64,000 nucleotides of DNA from Acinetobacter sp. C26M (lineage in GTDB: Bacteria > Pseudomonadota > Gammaproteobacteria > Pseudomonadales > Moraxellaceae): positions 1,178,001 to 1,242,000 of the forward strand of contig NZ_CP098478.1 in NCBI RefSeq assembly GCF_023702675.1, given 5' to 3'. Every line of letters starts with the position of its first letter. Position 1 is the stretch's first letter. Position numbers and translations under genes: made by a program. Under the pieces are notes generated by a model, which saw only the letters and a list, made by a program, of their open reading frames with translations, ran no database searches and was not told the DNA's origin. Shown here piece by piece: positions 28,882 to 38,051 of this stretch.

Positions 28882-31347
28882 ATGATTGTATTATTGATAT
28901 TGCTTGGCCTATTGATTCAGTTAGTTGTGGTATGGGCTGTTTTTTATTTTGAAGCCAATCGAACTGTTGGCTGTGTTGTTTCCATTGTCGCTGCGATTCT
29001 CTGTAGTGTGTTGATCACACCGTGGAGTCTGTTACTGGGCATCCCGATTATTCTCGCGAGTGTGATTGTTTTGATTGCACCTTTACGTGATGCTTTGGTG
29101 AGTCGACCTGCGTTTAATATTCTCTCAAAAGCAATGCCGAGTATGAGCATCACCGAAAGAGAAGCCTTGGAAGCGGGGACCAGTTGGTGGGAAAAAGAGC
29201 TATTTATGGGGGCACCTGATTGGGAAAAGTTTGATCAATATCCTTATCCAACTTTATCAGCAGAAGAACAGGCATTTTTAGATCATGAAGTACAACAGCT
29301 CTGTTTCATGTTAGATGAATGGCAGATTCATCACCAAGAAAAAGACCTACCGCCAGAGGTTTGGCAATTTATTAAAGACAACGGCTTTTTAGGTTTGATT
29401 ATTCCTAAATCATTTGGCGGTAAGCAATTTACCCCGTTTGCGCAAAGTCGTATTATGAGCAAAATTGCGTCTCGTTCCTTAACTGCTGCCGTCAGTTGTA
29501 TGGTGCCGAACTCGCTTGGGCCAGGTGAGTTGCTGCTGCACTATGGAACGGAAGAGCAAAAGCAACGCTATCTGCCCGGACTGGCAAAGGGCACAGAAGT
29601 TCCTTGTTTTGGTTTGACCAGCCCTGAAGCAGGTTCGGATGCAGGTGCAATACCTGATACGGGTGTAGTTTGTTATGGGCAGTACCAAGACCAAGAAGTT
29701 CTAGGTCTAAAAATGAATTTCTCCAAGCGTTGGATTACCCTTGCACCGATTGCCACCGTGATTGGTTTGGCGTTTAAGCTCTATGATCCAGATGGCTTAC
29801 TTGGTGATAAAAATAAAGTGGAATATGGCATTACCTGTGCTTTGATTCCTGCTGACCATGAAGGCATTCAGATCGGCCCTCGACATAATCCTGGTGCACC
29901 GTTTATGAATGGTACGGTTGAGGGCAGTGATGTCTTTATTCCATTGGACTGGATTATTGGTGGGCAGCAAAATGCAGGTAAAGGTTGGCGTATGCTGATG
30001 GAATGTCTAGGCGTGGGCCGAGGTATTTCACTGCCTGCTTTGGCAACGGCTGGAGGAGAAATGAGCTACCTGTTGGTCGGTGCATTTGCCAGTGTTCGCC
30101 AACAATTCAAAATCTCGGTTGGGCATTTTGAAGGGGTACAAGAGGCGACCAGTGATATCGCCAGTGATGCCTATATGTTGGAATCATTTCGTTATCTGGT
30201 GACCTGTGGTTTAAACCAAGGTGGAACGCCTGCGGTGATGACAGCAATGGCAAAATACTATGCTACTGAAACCATGCGTAAAGTGGTGAATCACGGTATG
30301 GATGTGGTGGGTGGGCGAGCGATTCAATTAGGTCCACGTAACTTCCTTGCACTGACTTATCAATCTATTCCTGTGGCGATTACGGTAGAAGGGGCCAATA
30401 TTCTGACCCGCTCATTGATGATTTTTGGTCAGGGGTCAATGCGTTGTCACCCTTATCTATTTGAAGAATTACAGCTATTACAATCGGAAGATAAGGCATC
30501 TGCTTTCAAAGCTTTTTCTCCATTACTGTTTAAACATCTGGCTTATACCTTTAATCGTGCGGCCAGAGCAGCGGCATATTCGATTACCGGTGGTTCAGAT
30601 CAAGGCTCTCAACAAGCGGATGATTTTTCTAAAGCGTATTACAGCAAGATTAACCGTTTCAGTGCTGATTTTGCATTAACTGCGGATATGGCACTTGGAA
30701 TTTTAGCAGGTGATTTAAAACGTAAAGAAATGCTGTCTGGTCGGTTGGCTGATATCCATGCGAACTTATTTATTGCTACAGCAATTTTGAAATATTATGA
30801 GCATGGTCAAAGAACTGAGGCCGAACGAAAACATGCAGAATTGGCCCTCAATAAAGCTTTATATCAAGTGCAAGAAGCGTTCTTTGGCTTCTATGACAAT
30901 TTCCCGATGAAACTTGCTGCGTGTATGGTCAAATTCCTGTGCTTCCCATTTGGCCGTCCAATTGCAGCACCATCAGATCAATTGAAGCAAGAAGTGGCTC
31001 AGTTAATCATGCAAGAACATGCATTCCGTGATCAGTTGAAGCAACATGTTTACTACAACACCGATGCTAACGATGTGATGGGACGTATGGAATCTGCTTT
31101 TCAGGCTTTACTACAACTACAACCGTTGTGGAATAAGTTTAAAAAAGCAGAATCGAAAGATCAGTTTAGTGGTTTGACCTTTGAGGAACATATTACTGAT
31201 GCGATTGAGACAGGTTTCATTACAACTGCTGAGGCAGAGTCACTTGTACAATACAACGCTAAACGTTATGACAGTATGTTGACGGATATTTTTGATGCAC
31301 ATTTAGATAAGGAACTGCCATTGGATAATCCGCATTTGAAAACCTGA
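28882..31347 (+). CDS. fadE: Acyl-CoA dehydrogenase FadE
   Basis: First oxidation step of fatty-acid beta-oxidation, acyl-CoA to trans-2-enoyl-CoA. 821 residues, close to the 814 of E. coli FadE and much longer than ordinary acyl-CoA dehydrogenases. Two N-terminal membrane helices (about 1-70) precede the dehydrogenase core (PEVWQFIKDNGFLGLIIPK; CFGLTSPEAGSDAGAIPDTG; ITVEGANILTRSLMIFGQG) and the FadE-specific C-terminal domain. Monocistronic; no fad operator could be confirmed by eye. Confidence 0.93.
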   Translation: MIVLLILLGLLIQLVVVWAVFYFEANRTVGCVVSIVAAILCSVLITPWSLLLGIPIILASVIVLIAPLRDALVSRPAFNILSKAMPSMSITEREALEAGTSWWEKELFMGAPDWEKFDQYPYPTLSAEEQAFLDHEVQQLCFMLDEWQIHHQEKDLPPEVWQFIKDNGFLGLIIPKSFGGKQFTPFAQSRIMSKIASRSLTAAVSCMVPNSLGPGELLLHYGTEEQKQRYLPGLAKGTEVPCFGLTSPEAGSDAGAIPDTGVVCYGQYQDQEVLGLKMNFSKRWITLAPIATVIGLAFKLYDPDGLLGDKNKVEYGITCALIPADHEGIQIGPRHNPGAPFMNGTVEGSDVFIPLDWIIGGQQNAGKGWRMLMECLGVGRGISLPALATAGGEMSYLLVGAFASVRQQFKISVGHFEGVQEATSDIASDAYMLESFRYLVTCGLNQGGTPAVMTAMAKYYATETMRKVVNHGMDVVGGRAIQLGPRNFLALTYQSIPVAITVEGANILTRSLMIFGQGSMRCHPYLFEELQLLQSEDKASAFKAFSPLLFKHLAYTFNRAARAAAYSITGGSDQGSQQADDFSKAYYSKINRFSADFALTADMALGILAGDLKRKEMLSGRLADIHANLFIATAILKYYEHGQRTEAERKHAELALNKALYQVQEAFFGFYDNFPMKLAACMVKFLCFPFGRPIAAPSDQLKQEVAQLIMQEHAFRDQLKQHVYYNTDANDVMGRMESAFQALLQLQPLWNKFKKAESKDQFSGLTFEEHITDAIETGFITTAEAESLVQYNAKRYDSMLTDIFDAHLDKELPLDNPHLKT

Positions 31348-31375
31348 TCGTTTTAGCATATTGACGTTAAGATCG

Positions 31376-31438
31376 AACAGTCCTAAATATATTGATGATC
31401 ATGCTGTGATGAATGTAGCAAATATATTTGGGGCTGTT
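31376..31438. repeat. Long imperfect hairpin downstream of fadE
   Basis: 18-bp arms (31376-31393 and 31421-31438; two G-U pairs) around a 27-base loop. An alternative short hairpin CTGTT-TTCAT-AACAG (31434-31448) shares its right arm. It may be the fadE 3' structure or a leader for the small ORFs that follow. Confidence 0.4.
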
Positions 31439-31531
31439 TTCATAACAGTTCCAATTGTTCCATGCTTATCTGTTATATTTTTTTTAGAAAATTCTGTGTC
31501 TTTTTTTATTCTGTATCTTATTGCACTATAA
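31409..31531 (+). CDS. Possible 40-residue hydrophobic peptide
   Basis: An ATG frame encoding MNVANIFGAVFITVPIVPCL and a second hydrophobic half, two potential membrane helices with almost no polar residues. No clear ribosome site. The start lies in the loop of the hairpin above. It could be chance in an AT-rich region; not recognised. Confidence 0.2.
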   Translation: MNVANIFGAVFITVPIVPCLSVIFFLENSVSFFILYLIAL

Positions 31532-31564
31532 CAACATGAGTTGAGCAAAGCCAAAGGTGCCGAT

Positions 31565-31675
31565 ATGAGTTTTTTGAAAAAAAAGAATAATGCCAGTTTT
31601 GTGTTCTTCATCATTACACTGTATGCATTCCTCGGATTTGGTCTAGGCTACATTATCTGGGAATATGTTTTATAA
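31565..31675 (+). CDS. Small single-helix membrane protein (36 residues)
   Basis: MSFLKKKNNASFVFFIITLY followed by a glycine-containing hydrophobic half ending IIWEYVL. Positive Lys-rich N-terminus then one membrane-spanning segment of about 22 residues, as in genuine small membrane proteins. AAAGGTG lies about 6 bases upstream of the ATG. Function unknown; convergent with the hydrolase gene. Confidence 0.5.
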   Translation: MSFLKKKNNASFVFFIITLYAFLGFGLGYIIWEYVL

Positions 31676-31759
31676 GCAGCAATTTCTGTGTCTTGTTGAA
31701 GCAGAGTTAAGACAGACAAATAGGGAATAACATTATTCCCTATTGGGTCGAGCGTATAT

Positions 31760-32455
31760 TTATTTTGCCAAATATGTAGCAGCTTCAGTAATTAAGGCAG
31801 TTACTTCTTTCGGTTGTGAGGCCAATGAAGCATGACTTGCGTTTAAAGAAATTACTTTTTTAGCATTTAAACGATCAGACATCACCGCTTGGTTTTCTGG
31901 ACTGATCATTCGATCTTGAGTTGAAATTTGATACCAAGAGGGTTTTGTTTTCCAAGCTGGGGTAGAAATGTTATCCCCAAAGGTGCTTGCTAAAGGTGCT
32001 TTTTGAGTGACACCCATTGCAAAGCCTTCATCTTGACCGAGGTCCTGACAGAAACTTTCGTGAAACTTATCAACTTTTAACCAAAGATAACCATCACTGT
32101 CTGGTTCTAGGTTAGGAGCTGCAACAGGTAGATGTTGTTGCGTAATTGCACCAGGACTTTCATTACTATCTGGTGCAAAGGCAGCAATATAAACCAAACC
32201 CACGACATTTGGATGATTGCCAGCTTCTGTAATCACTGCTCCACCGTAAGAATGACCCACCAAAAGTACATCACCATCCACTTGGGCAATCATTTTTTTG
32301 GTTCGTTCAACGTCATCTGCAAGTGAGGTCAAAGGGAGTTCGACGGCACGTAAGGCACTATACCCCTGATGTGAGAGTTCAGTAATCACTTTAGTCCAAT
32401 GGGCTGCACCGCCCCAAAAACCGTGTACGAGAATAATTGTGGGTTGAGTACTCAT
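31760..32455 (-). CDS. Alpha/beta hydrolase
   Basis: 231 residues, single alpha/beta-hydrolase domain without signal peptide. Oxyanion motif HGFWGGAAHW (about 12-21), nucleophile elbow GHSYGG (Ser about 70), and catalytic His in NASHASL (about 206). These cytoplasmic esterase-like proteins act on small esters or remain uncharacterised. Divergent from an AraC-type regulator across about 200 bp, which probably controls it. Confidence 0.8.
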   Translation of the reverse strand: MSTQPTIILVHGFWGGAAHWTKVITELSHQGYSALRAVELPLTSLADDVERTKKMIAQVDGDVLLVGHSYGGAVITEAGNHPNVVGLVYIAAFAPDSNESPGAITQQHLPVAAPNLEPDSDGYLWLKVDKFHESFCQDLGQDEGFAMGVTQKAPLASTFGDNISTPAWKTKPSWYQISTQDRMISPENQAVMSDRLNAKKVISLNASHASLASQPKEVTALITEAATYLAK

Positions 32456-32658
32456 ATTTATCTCCTAGCTGAACGCTATTGTGTTGAATTTTATAAGCTT
32501 AAGAAGGGAAGGTTGACTGTATAAGAATGAAAAAGAGGTTGGTCGATTTTTATACTATCGGAATCTTCTAAAAAAGATTATTGGTGATTTGTTCGGCTTG
32601 TACAATAACTGAAACGCCAATGTTTTTGCAGAAACACTTTTGAGGACAGACGAGCAAA

Positions 32659-33534
32659 ATGAGTGATGAGCATGCTTTAACAGATATCTTTTTTGATATT
32701 TATCGATTTGCTGAGATATCGGGTGAAATCTATGGTTTAGAAAACTTTTCACAGCAGAAAAAACTAAATTTTCATGCTCAATATCCCTATATCCATATTA
32801 TTCAAAATGCGAGTTGCAGACTTAAAATTAAACGACTTAATCTTGACCTAATTTTAAAAGCTGGAGACATTGTTGTCTTGCCAACGAAGCTTGAGCATTC
32901 GATTGAAATCGTAAGTGAACAGCTAACAGACGCATCTGTAATTAGCTGTATTTTTCAGCTGAAAGGAATCTATGGAGAGGCAATTGCAGAAGGATTACCC
33001 ACTTATATTCATGTACCTTCGCATCATGAAGCCGAAAAAATTGCAGAATGGGTACCTATGACTGTTGCTGCAATCAAGCTTGAACTTGAACACCCCGCGC
33101 TTGGCAGTCGAGTAATGCTGTCTCGAATTATTGATTTATTGTTGGTTTGGTCGATACGGTTTTGGTTAGCAACAGAGACGATTGAACATCAAAGTTGGAT
33201 TTCTGCATTACGCGATCCAATCATGAGTAAGGCATTGTCTTTGATGCATGCGCAACCTGCGTATGAATGGGATGTTGCATCACTTGCCCAACTGACCAAA
33301 CAATCTCGCTCTAGTTTTTCCAAGAAGTTTGTTGAGTTGGTGGGTATATCACCGATGTTATATTTGAAAAATTGGCGTATGAAATTGGCCTGTCAGTTGC
33401 TTAAAGAGACTGATAAAAATGTTGCACAAGTTGCTGAATTAGTAGGTTATTCATCCCAAGCCGCTTTTAGTCGTGCTTTTGCACAAAGCTTTGGTTGTGC
33501 CCCGAAAGTGTTTAGGGCATCGTTAAGTCAGTGA
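32659..33534 (+). CDS. AraC-family transcriptional regulator with cupin-type sensor
   Basis: 291 residues. N-terminal beta-rich ligand domain of the AraC_binding/cupin_6 kind (GDIVVLPTKLEHSIEIV) and a C-terminal pair of helix-turn-helices (WDVASLAQLTKQSRSSFSKK; NVAQVAELVGYSSQAAFSRA). Likely activates the divergent hydrolase gene in response to an unknown small molecule. Start ATG at 32659 follows GGACAGACGAG, a weak ribosome site. Confidence 0.82.
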   Translation: MSDEHALTDIFFDIYRFAEISGEIYGLENFSQQKKLNFHAQYPYIHIIQNASCRLKIKRLNLDLILKAGDIVVLPTKLEHSIEIVSEQLTDASVISCIFQLKGIYGEAIAEGLPTYIHVPSHHEAEKIAEWVPMTVAAIKLELEHPALGSRVMLSRIIDLLLVWSIRFWLATETIEHQSWISALRDPIMSKALSLMHAQPAYEWDVASLAQLTKQSRSSFSKKFVELVGISPMLYLKNWRMKLACQLLKETDKNVAQVAELVGYSSQAAFSRAFAQSFGCAPKVFRASLSQ

Positions 33535-33625
33535 GTAGTCCCAAGGATTCGAGCAAATAAGTTGGTGAAAATTTAAACTGATACAGAGTGAACTGCATCA
33601 GTGCATTGAAATCTAAATTTTGATT

Positions 33626-34309
33626 TTATTTGCTCAGTGACCACTGAATCGCAGCATCAAATAGTTTCAAGCCATCCTCAGATAGATTGCCAAAGGTTTC
33701 ATTGTTGAGAAAGAACATCAGTCGTTTCGCTGGTGCAAGTGATTCATAATCCATGGTCGCACCTTTTTCATAACCCCAGATTGCGACTTTTTCAGGTTGC
33801 CCATAAATGGTTGCAATGATGGTTGAACCGAGTCCTGGTTTACCCCAACTCATGGGTGATTGAGCTTTATAGACATTGAGTGTGCCAGCAGACAATTGAG
33901 CTGATAAAGGGTGGGGTGCATTGACTAGCCATAAATAGCGTTCTTTATCGACTTCACCGAAATCAGTATTGATCCGTTTACCTGTCATGGCCAGATCATC
34001 GAGATAATCATTTTCCCATGTCATCAGCGGAATCGGCAGTTGTCGCCAACCCGATTGCAGATTTTTGGATGCTACTGTTGAAGAGATAATTACTAGATCC
34101 GTGTTTTTTAAACTGTTGGGGGAAACCGATTGATCAAGTACCTCAACCTGATAGCCCTTGCTTTGCAAGTATTTTTGGATGGCAGTATCGGTACTCGAGG
34201 ACGAAGCATTAAGCTGTGAAATCAGCGCAATCCGTGTTTGGGCGTAAACAGAGGATGTCCATGTACTAAAGGCAAGGATCATCGTCATGATAGTAAGAAT
34301 TTTTTTCAT
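33626..34309 (-). CDS. Secreted ThuA-like/glutamine-amidotransferase-like protein
   Basis: 227 residues with a clean signal peptide (AFSTWTSSVYAQ, cleaved about residue 24). The mature part alternates beta strands and helices (RIALISQLNA; YLQSKGYQVEVLD; LKNTDLVIISSTV; KVAIWGYEKGA), resembling ThuA/class I glutamine-amidotransferase-like folds. I cannot identify a catalytic Cys. It lies 46 bp downstream of a TonB-dependent receptor gene, so a periplasmic role with the same ligand is plausible but unproven. Confidence 0.55.
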   Translation of the reverse strand: MKKILTIMTMILAFSTWTSSVYAQTRIALISQLNASSSSTDTAIQKYLQSKGYQVEVLDQSVSPNSLKNTDLVIISSTVASKNLQSGWRQLPIPLMTWENDYLDDLAMTGKRINTDFGEVDKERYLWLVNAPHPLSAQLSAGTLNVYKAQSPMSWGKPGLGSTIIATIYGQPEKVAIWGYEKGATMDYESLAPAKRLMFFLNNETFGNLSEDGLKLFDAAIQWSLSK

Positions 34310-34321
34310 ATTGATCTCAAA

Positions 34322-34346
34322 AGCGCAGTAACGAACTTACTGCGCT
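34322..34346 (-). terminator. Hairpin between receptor and secreted-protein genes
   Basis: Perfect 10-bp stem AGCGCAGTAA/TTACTGCGCT with a 5-base loop, followed on the minus strand by only TTT. Probably a partial terminator or mRNA-end structure within the operon. Confidence 0.5.
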
Positions 34347-34355
34347 GATCCTATA

Positions 34356-36524
34356 CTAGAATTTAAAAGTGGCACGTAATACTGCTTGACGAGAATCGCC
34401 TTGAGACACCGCCAAATTATTAACGCTGGCCGTATAGTAGGTTTTATCAAAGATATTATTTAAATTAAATTGAAAATTAACCGCTTGTTTGGCAATGGTG
34501 GTGTCATAACTGACAAAGGCATTGGCCAATGCATACTCAGGCAGATCAAATTGATTTTTCGAATCTCCGGCACGTTTGCCGACATAATTGCCACTCAGAC
34601 CTAAACGTAATTTACCATTATAAAGTTCACCATAATTGTAGGCCAATGCCAGTGAAGCGGTATCTCTTGCCACATTATTCAAGCGATTACCTTGCAGACC
34701 AGTTTCATCTTCAGTGACTTTGGCATCGGTATAGGCATAGGTCAGGGTAGCATCAAGCTGATCTGTTAGACGGCCAGTCAGGTCGAGTTCAGCACCTTTG
34801 GAACGAACGGCACCTGTGGTATGTAATTCTGTGTCTTGCCCTGGTTTAGTGATTACGACTAAAACATTACGTTTTTTAATATCGTAGAGGGCAAAATTGG
34901 TCTTAATACGATCATTGAACTCGTATTTTGCACCGACTTCATAAGATTTGGCTTGCTCAGGTTTGACATCGGCATCAATCACTGCATTGCCGCCTAAAGG
35001 TGCAATTGAGGAATTTGGTTTAAGTGACTCAGTATAGCTGCCATAGAAAGACAGCTGATCATTCCATTGATAGACTAAGCCGGCATGCGGGAGCCAAGCA
35101 TCATCTTTGCTATTGGTATTTTCTTTAAATGGTCGCCCACGGCCAGCAGTCTGTTGATAATTCAGATAACGTCCACCGAGTACGGCAATCCAATTTTCAT
35201 TTAAGTGAATCGCATCTTGCAGATAAAAACCATAGGTATGCAATTTATCAGTTTGGTCGCTATCGTCATTGCTGATCTTACGAGACGGTTCGACAGTTCC
35301 AAACTTTGGATTTAAATAATCCAAAGTTGAATCACCTCCACGAACCATCTTTGGGCGGAAATATTTACGGTATTCGATATCTGAACCAATTTGAATATCA
35401 TGTTTTAAACCCAGTAAATTGACTGAACCATTGAGATAGACCTGGGCATTACTATCTACACTTTCTGCATTTAAGGTGGCATCGGTACGACGCTTCACGA
35501 TGTGATTCTTTGTATCAAAACTAAGTACACGTAACTGATTGGCATCATAGCTTTCATAGTTATAGCTATAACCCAAGTGAGCTGACCAGTTATCATTAAG
35601 CTGATGATCTACCAATAATTGTGCCAAATGAGCTTCACCTTTCATTTGGTTAAAGGCTTCATCTAAGCGTTGATATTTTGAGATCGGTAAGGCTTGTTTC
35701 GTTTTAGGATCAAAAATGGTTGAGCGATCAAACGGGACGTCAAAGTCACGATATTGATAACTTAAATTGACTTTGGTCTGGCCATTATCCCAACCCAATG
35801 AGGGTGCAATTAAAGTCTGTTTAAGATTACCGAAATTACGCCAGTAGTCTGCATCGGAATGATCGGCAATAAAACGATAGGCAAAGTTACTGTCGCTGAT
35901 TGAACCAGTAGTATCCAGACTTGCACCTAGACCATTTTTACCTGCAGCGAAGCTTGAACCATAAACTGAAAATTCAGTTTTTTGTGTCGTTTCAGGTTTT
36001 TTGGTAATGACATTAACCACACCACCTGGGTCCATAATGCCATAGAGTAAAGACGCAGGACCTTTTAAGACTTCTACTTGTTCAACTGCCGCATTCATGG
36101 TGCGACCTTGCACAATTGGCATGCCATTCACGGTAATCGAGCCATCACGATTATCACCAAAACCTCGTTTCATAACGGTATCTTGAGTACCACCCAACGT
36201 ATTACCTTGCGTAATACCACTAACTTGGGTCAGTGCATTATCCAAGTTTGCTGGCAAATAATCTTTCATATATTGTTTAGACACCACATTTACCGTTTGT
36301 GGGCTTTCTAGATTGTTTTGATTGCCACGTAATGTTGATGCTGTTTGTGCTGCGATATAGCTTGAGGATTGTCCAGCTTGAACATTGATGGTTGCGAGTT
36401 GAGTGGGTTGTTCTGATGTTGTTTCTGCCCATGACAGCACAGGTATTAAAGATAAAAGTAATGGGCTGCTTTGTTTTAAAATTTCAATAGTAATGGGGTT
36501 TTTGCGTGGGGAAAAAGCAGACAT
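34356..36524 (-). CDS. TonB-dependent siderophore receptor
   Basis: 722 residues from ATG 36524 (CAGGT site 7 bases upstream; the longer frame to 36599 adds a non-signal-like N-terminus). Signal peptide ends at SWAETT, TonB box LATINVQAG, plug with LESPQTVNVVSKQYMKDY and VEVLKGPASLLYGIMDPGGVVNVITKKP, barrel finishing AVLRATFKF. The plug is of the FhuA/FoxA-FhuE hydroxamate-type superfamily; the ligand is not determinable. There is no STN domain, so no surface signalling. A Fur-like sequence precedes it. Confidence 0.9.
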   Translation of the reverse strand: MSAFSPRKNPITIEILKQSSPLLLSLIPVLSWAETTSEQPTQLATINVQAGQSSSYIAAQTASTLRGNQNNLESPQTVNVVSKQYMKDYLPANLDNALTQVSGITQGNTLGGTQDTVMKRGFGDNRDGSITVNGMPIVQGRTMNAAVEQVEVLKGPASLLYGIMDPGGVVNVITKKPETTQKTEFSVYGSSFAAGKNGLGASLDTTGSISDSNFAYRFIADHSDADYWRNFGNLKQTLIAPSLGWDNGQTKVNLSYQYRDFDVPFDRSTIFDPKTKQALPISKYQRLDEAFNQMKGEAHLAQLLVDHQLNDNWSAHLGYSYNYESYDANQLRVLSFDTKNHIVKRRTDATLNAESVDSNAQVYLNGSVNLLGLKHDIQIGSDIEYRKYFRPKMVRGGDSTLDYLNPKFGTVEPSRKISNDDSDQTDKLHTYGFYLQDAIHLNENWIAVLGGRYLNYQQTAGRGRPFKENTNSKDDAWLPHAGLVYQWNDQLSFYGSYTESLKPNSSIAPLGGNAVIDADVKPEQAKSYEVGAKYEFNDRIKTNFALYDIKKRNVLVVITKPGQDTELHTTGAVRSKGAELDLTGRLTDQLDATLTYAYTDAKVTEDETGLQGNRLNNVARDTASLALAYNYGELYNGKLRLGLSGNYVGKRAGDSKNQFDLPEYALANAFVSYDTTIAKQAVNFQFNLNNIFDKTYYTASVNNLAVSQGDSRQAVLRATFKF

Positions 36525-36973
36525 ATAGATACCTGATGAGTGCTGTTGGAGCAGAGGAGAGGTGGTTTTAACTAACCTGAAGACAGGGTAGGACGACAAT
36601 AAGGGGGTAAAGTATATTTAAATGAGAATTATTTACAAGAAGTTGGTTGGTGCGCAAAGATTGATAAAAATTAAGCAGTTGATAATGCATTTATTATTTT
36701 TAAAAAGTGCATTTTATTTTTATAAGTTGAGAACATAGTTTCTTGTAAGCTTTTAATAAAGCTATGAAATTAATAGTTATTGTATGAATATAGGTCAGCC
36801 ATTCCTGACATGCAATGAATCATATTCATACTTGAATATTTAAATAAATCATTTTATTCATAGTGCTTTGTTGAGTAGGCTAAAACCACGAACACTGTAT
36901 TTAGAAATATTAGAGATGCCATGGATGAGCATCATTTCAGATTTTATGTGCTGAGCTTATATCGAGTACAACA
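36525..36973. other. Intergenic region between receptor and amidohydrolase
   Basis: About 450 bases, strongly AT-rich, with stop codons in all frames at short intervals. Contains the divergent promoters and the Fur-like sequence at 36618-36636; no gene seen. Confidence 0.5.
36618..36636. promoter_or_regulatory. Weak Fur-like box upstream of receptor
   Basis: TTAAATGAGAATTATTTAC matches 12 of 19 Fur-consensus positions with an intact AATGAGAAT core, 94 bp before the receptor start. Confidence 0.4.
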
Positions 36974-38050
36974 ATGACAAGATTAGATTTTGCAATTATT
37001 GATCCGCATATTCATCAGTGGGATCCTTATCACACACCGCATTCAGCAGCCTTATTGGTCAAAGCTTTAGGGAAATATCCTGCTGTAATGGATCGCGTAG
37101 TGCGGTTGGTTAAACCCAAACCATTATTGGAAAGTTTAGGGTCAACAGAATATGCATTGAGCCCCTATTTACCAGAGCATTATCGGATAGATACAGCGCC
37201 ATTTTCAGTTGAGTGTGTAGTTCATGTCGAAGCCAACTGGCATCACCACAAAGGCTTGGGTGTGGTTGAAGAAACAGATTGGATTCAGCAATTAGATTTT
37301 AAAGCACAGGGACTAAAATTAGGTGCAATTGTTGCGACAGCTGACCCAAGAGATCGAAAATTCAAAGATATTCTTCAAGCACATCAGAATGCAAGCCCGC
37401 TCTTTCGTGGTATTCGTAAAATGGCAGCTTGGCATCAAGATAGCGGTGTTTATCGTTGGTGTGATCGGCCTCATCTCTATTGTGACAAGAAATTCTTAAA
37501 AGGTTTTGAACAACTTGCAAAACTGGATTTATCTTTTGATGCTTGGGGGTATTCCACGCAATTAGCAGAAATAACCAGTTTGGCGAAACAATTTCCTGAA
37601 ACACCTATTGTGCTTGACCATTTGGCGACACCTGTCGGTTTATTTGGAGCCGTGGGCAAGAAAACGGGAATGACACAATTGCAGCGTGATGCCATTTTTA
37701 AACAATGGCAGCAAGATATTGCAGTTCTGGCGGAACAGAAAAATGTTCATGCCAAAATCTCAGGCTTGATGATGCCTGTACTTGGACACACATTTTATAG
37801 ACAGGGTCGAACTGCAAGCATTGCAGAGATGGTGAATTTACTTACACCGATGATTCAGCACGCAATCTCAGTATTTGGTACAGAGCGAATTATGTTTGCT
37901 TCTAATTTTCCAATGGATAAGCCGAACACCCATTTAAATGATCTAATCCATGCCTATATTCAAATGTTGAGTCCTTATGGTGATCAGGCTTTGCATGCCA
38001 TATTTAGACAAAATGCTGCCAATTTTTATCAACTTTCTTTAGAGTCATAA
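36974..38050 (+). CDS. Amidohydrolase-2-family metal-dependent hydrolase
   Basis: 358 residues of TIM-barrel type. The N-terminal metal motif DPHIHQWDP (about 10-18), a VVHVEAN strand, the catalytic region PIVLDHLATP, and a late FASNFPMDKP where the family has an Asp/Asn ligand. Relatives hydrolyse lactones or decarboxylate small acids. The SDR gene begins one base after its stop, so the pair acts in one pathway; the substrate is unknown. Confidence 0.78.
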   Translation: MTRLDFAIIDPHIHQWDPYHTPHSAALLVKALGKYPAVMDRVVRLVKPKPLLESLGSTEYALSPYLPEHYRIDTAPFSVECVVHVEANWHHHKGLGVVEETDWIQQLDFKAQGLKLGAIVATADPRDRKFKDILQAHQNASPLFRGIRKMAAWHQDSGVYRWCDRPHLYCDKKFLKGFEQLAKLDLSFDAWGYSTQLAEITSLAKQFPETPIVLDHLATPVGLFGAVGKKTGMTQLQRDAIFKQWQQDIAVLAEQKNVHAKISGLMMPVLGHTFYRQGRTASIAEMVNLLTPMIQHAISVFGTERIMFASNFPMDKPNTHLNDLIHAYIQMLSPYGDQALHAIFRQNAANFYQLSLES

Positions 38051-38051
38051 T

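Noticed and set aside
36525..36599. Upstream start for the third TonB receptor
   Set aside because: The added residues would precede and disrupt a normal signal peptide; ATG 36524 has a ribosome site.
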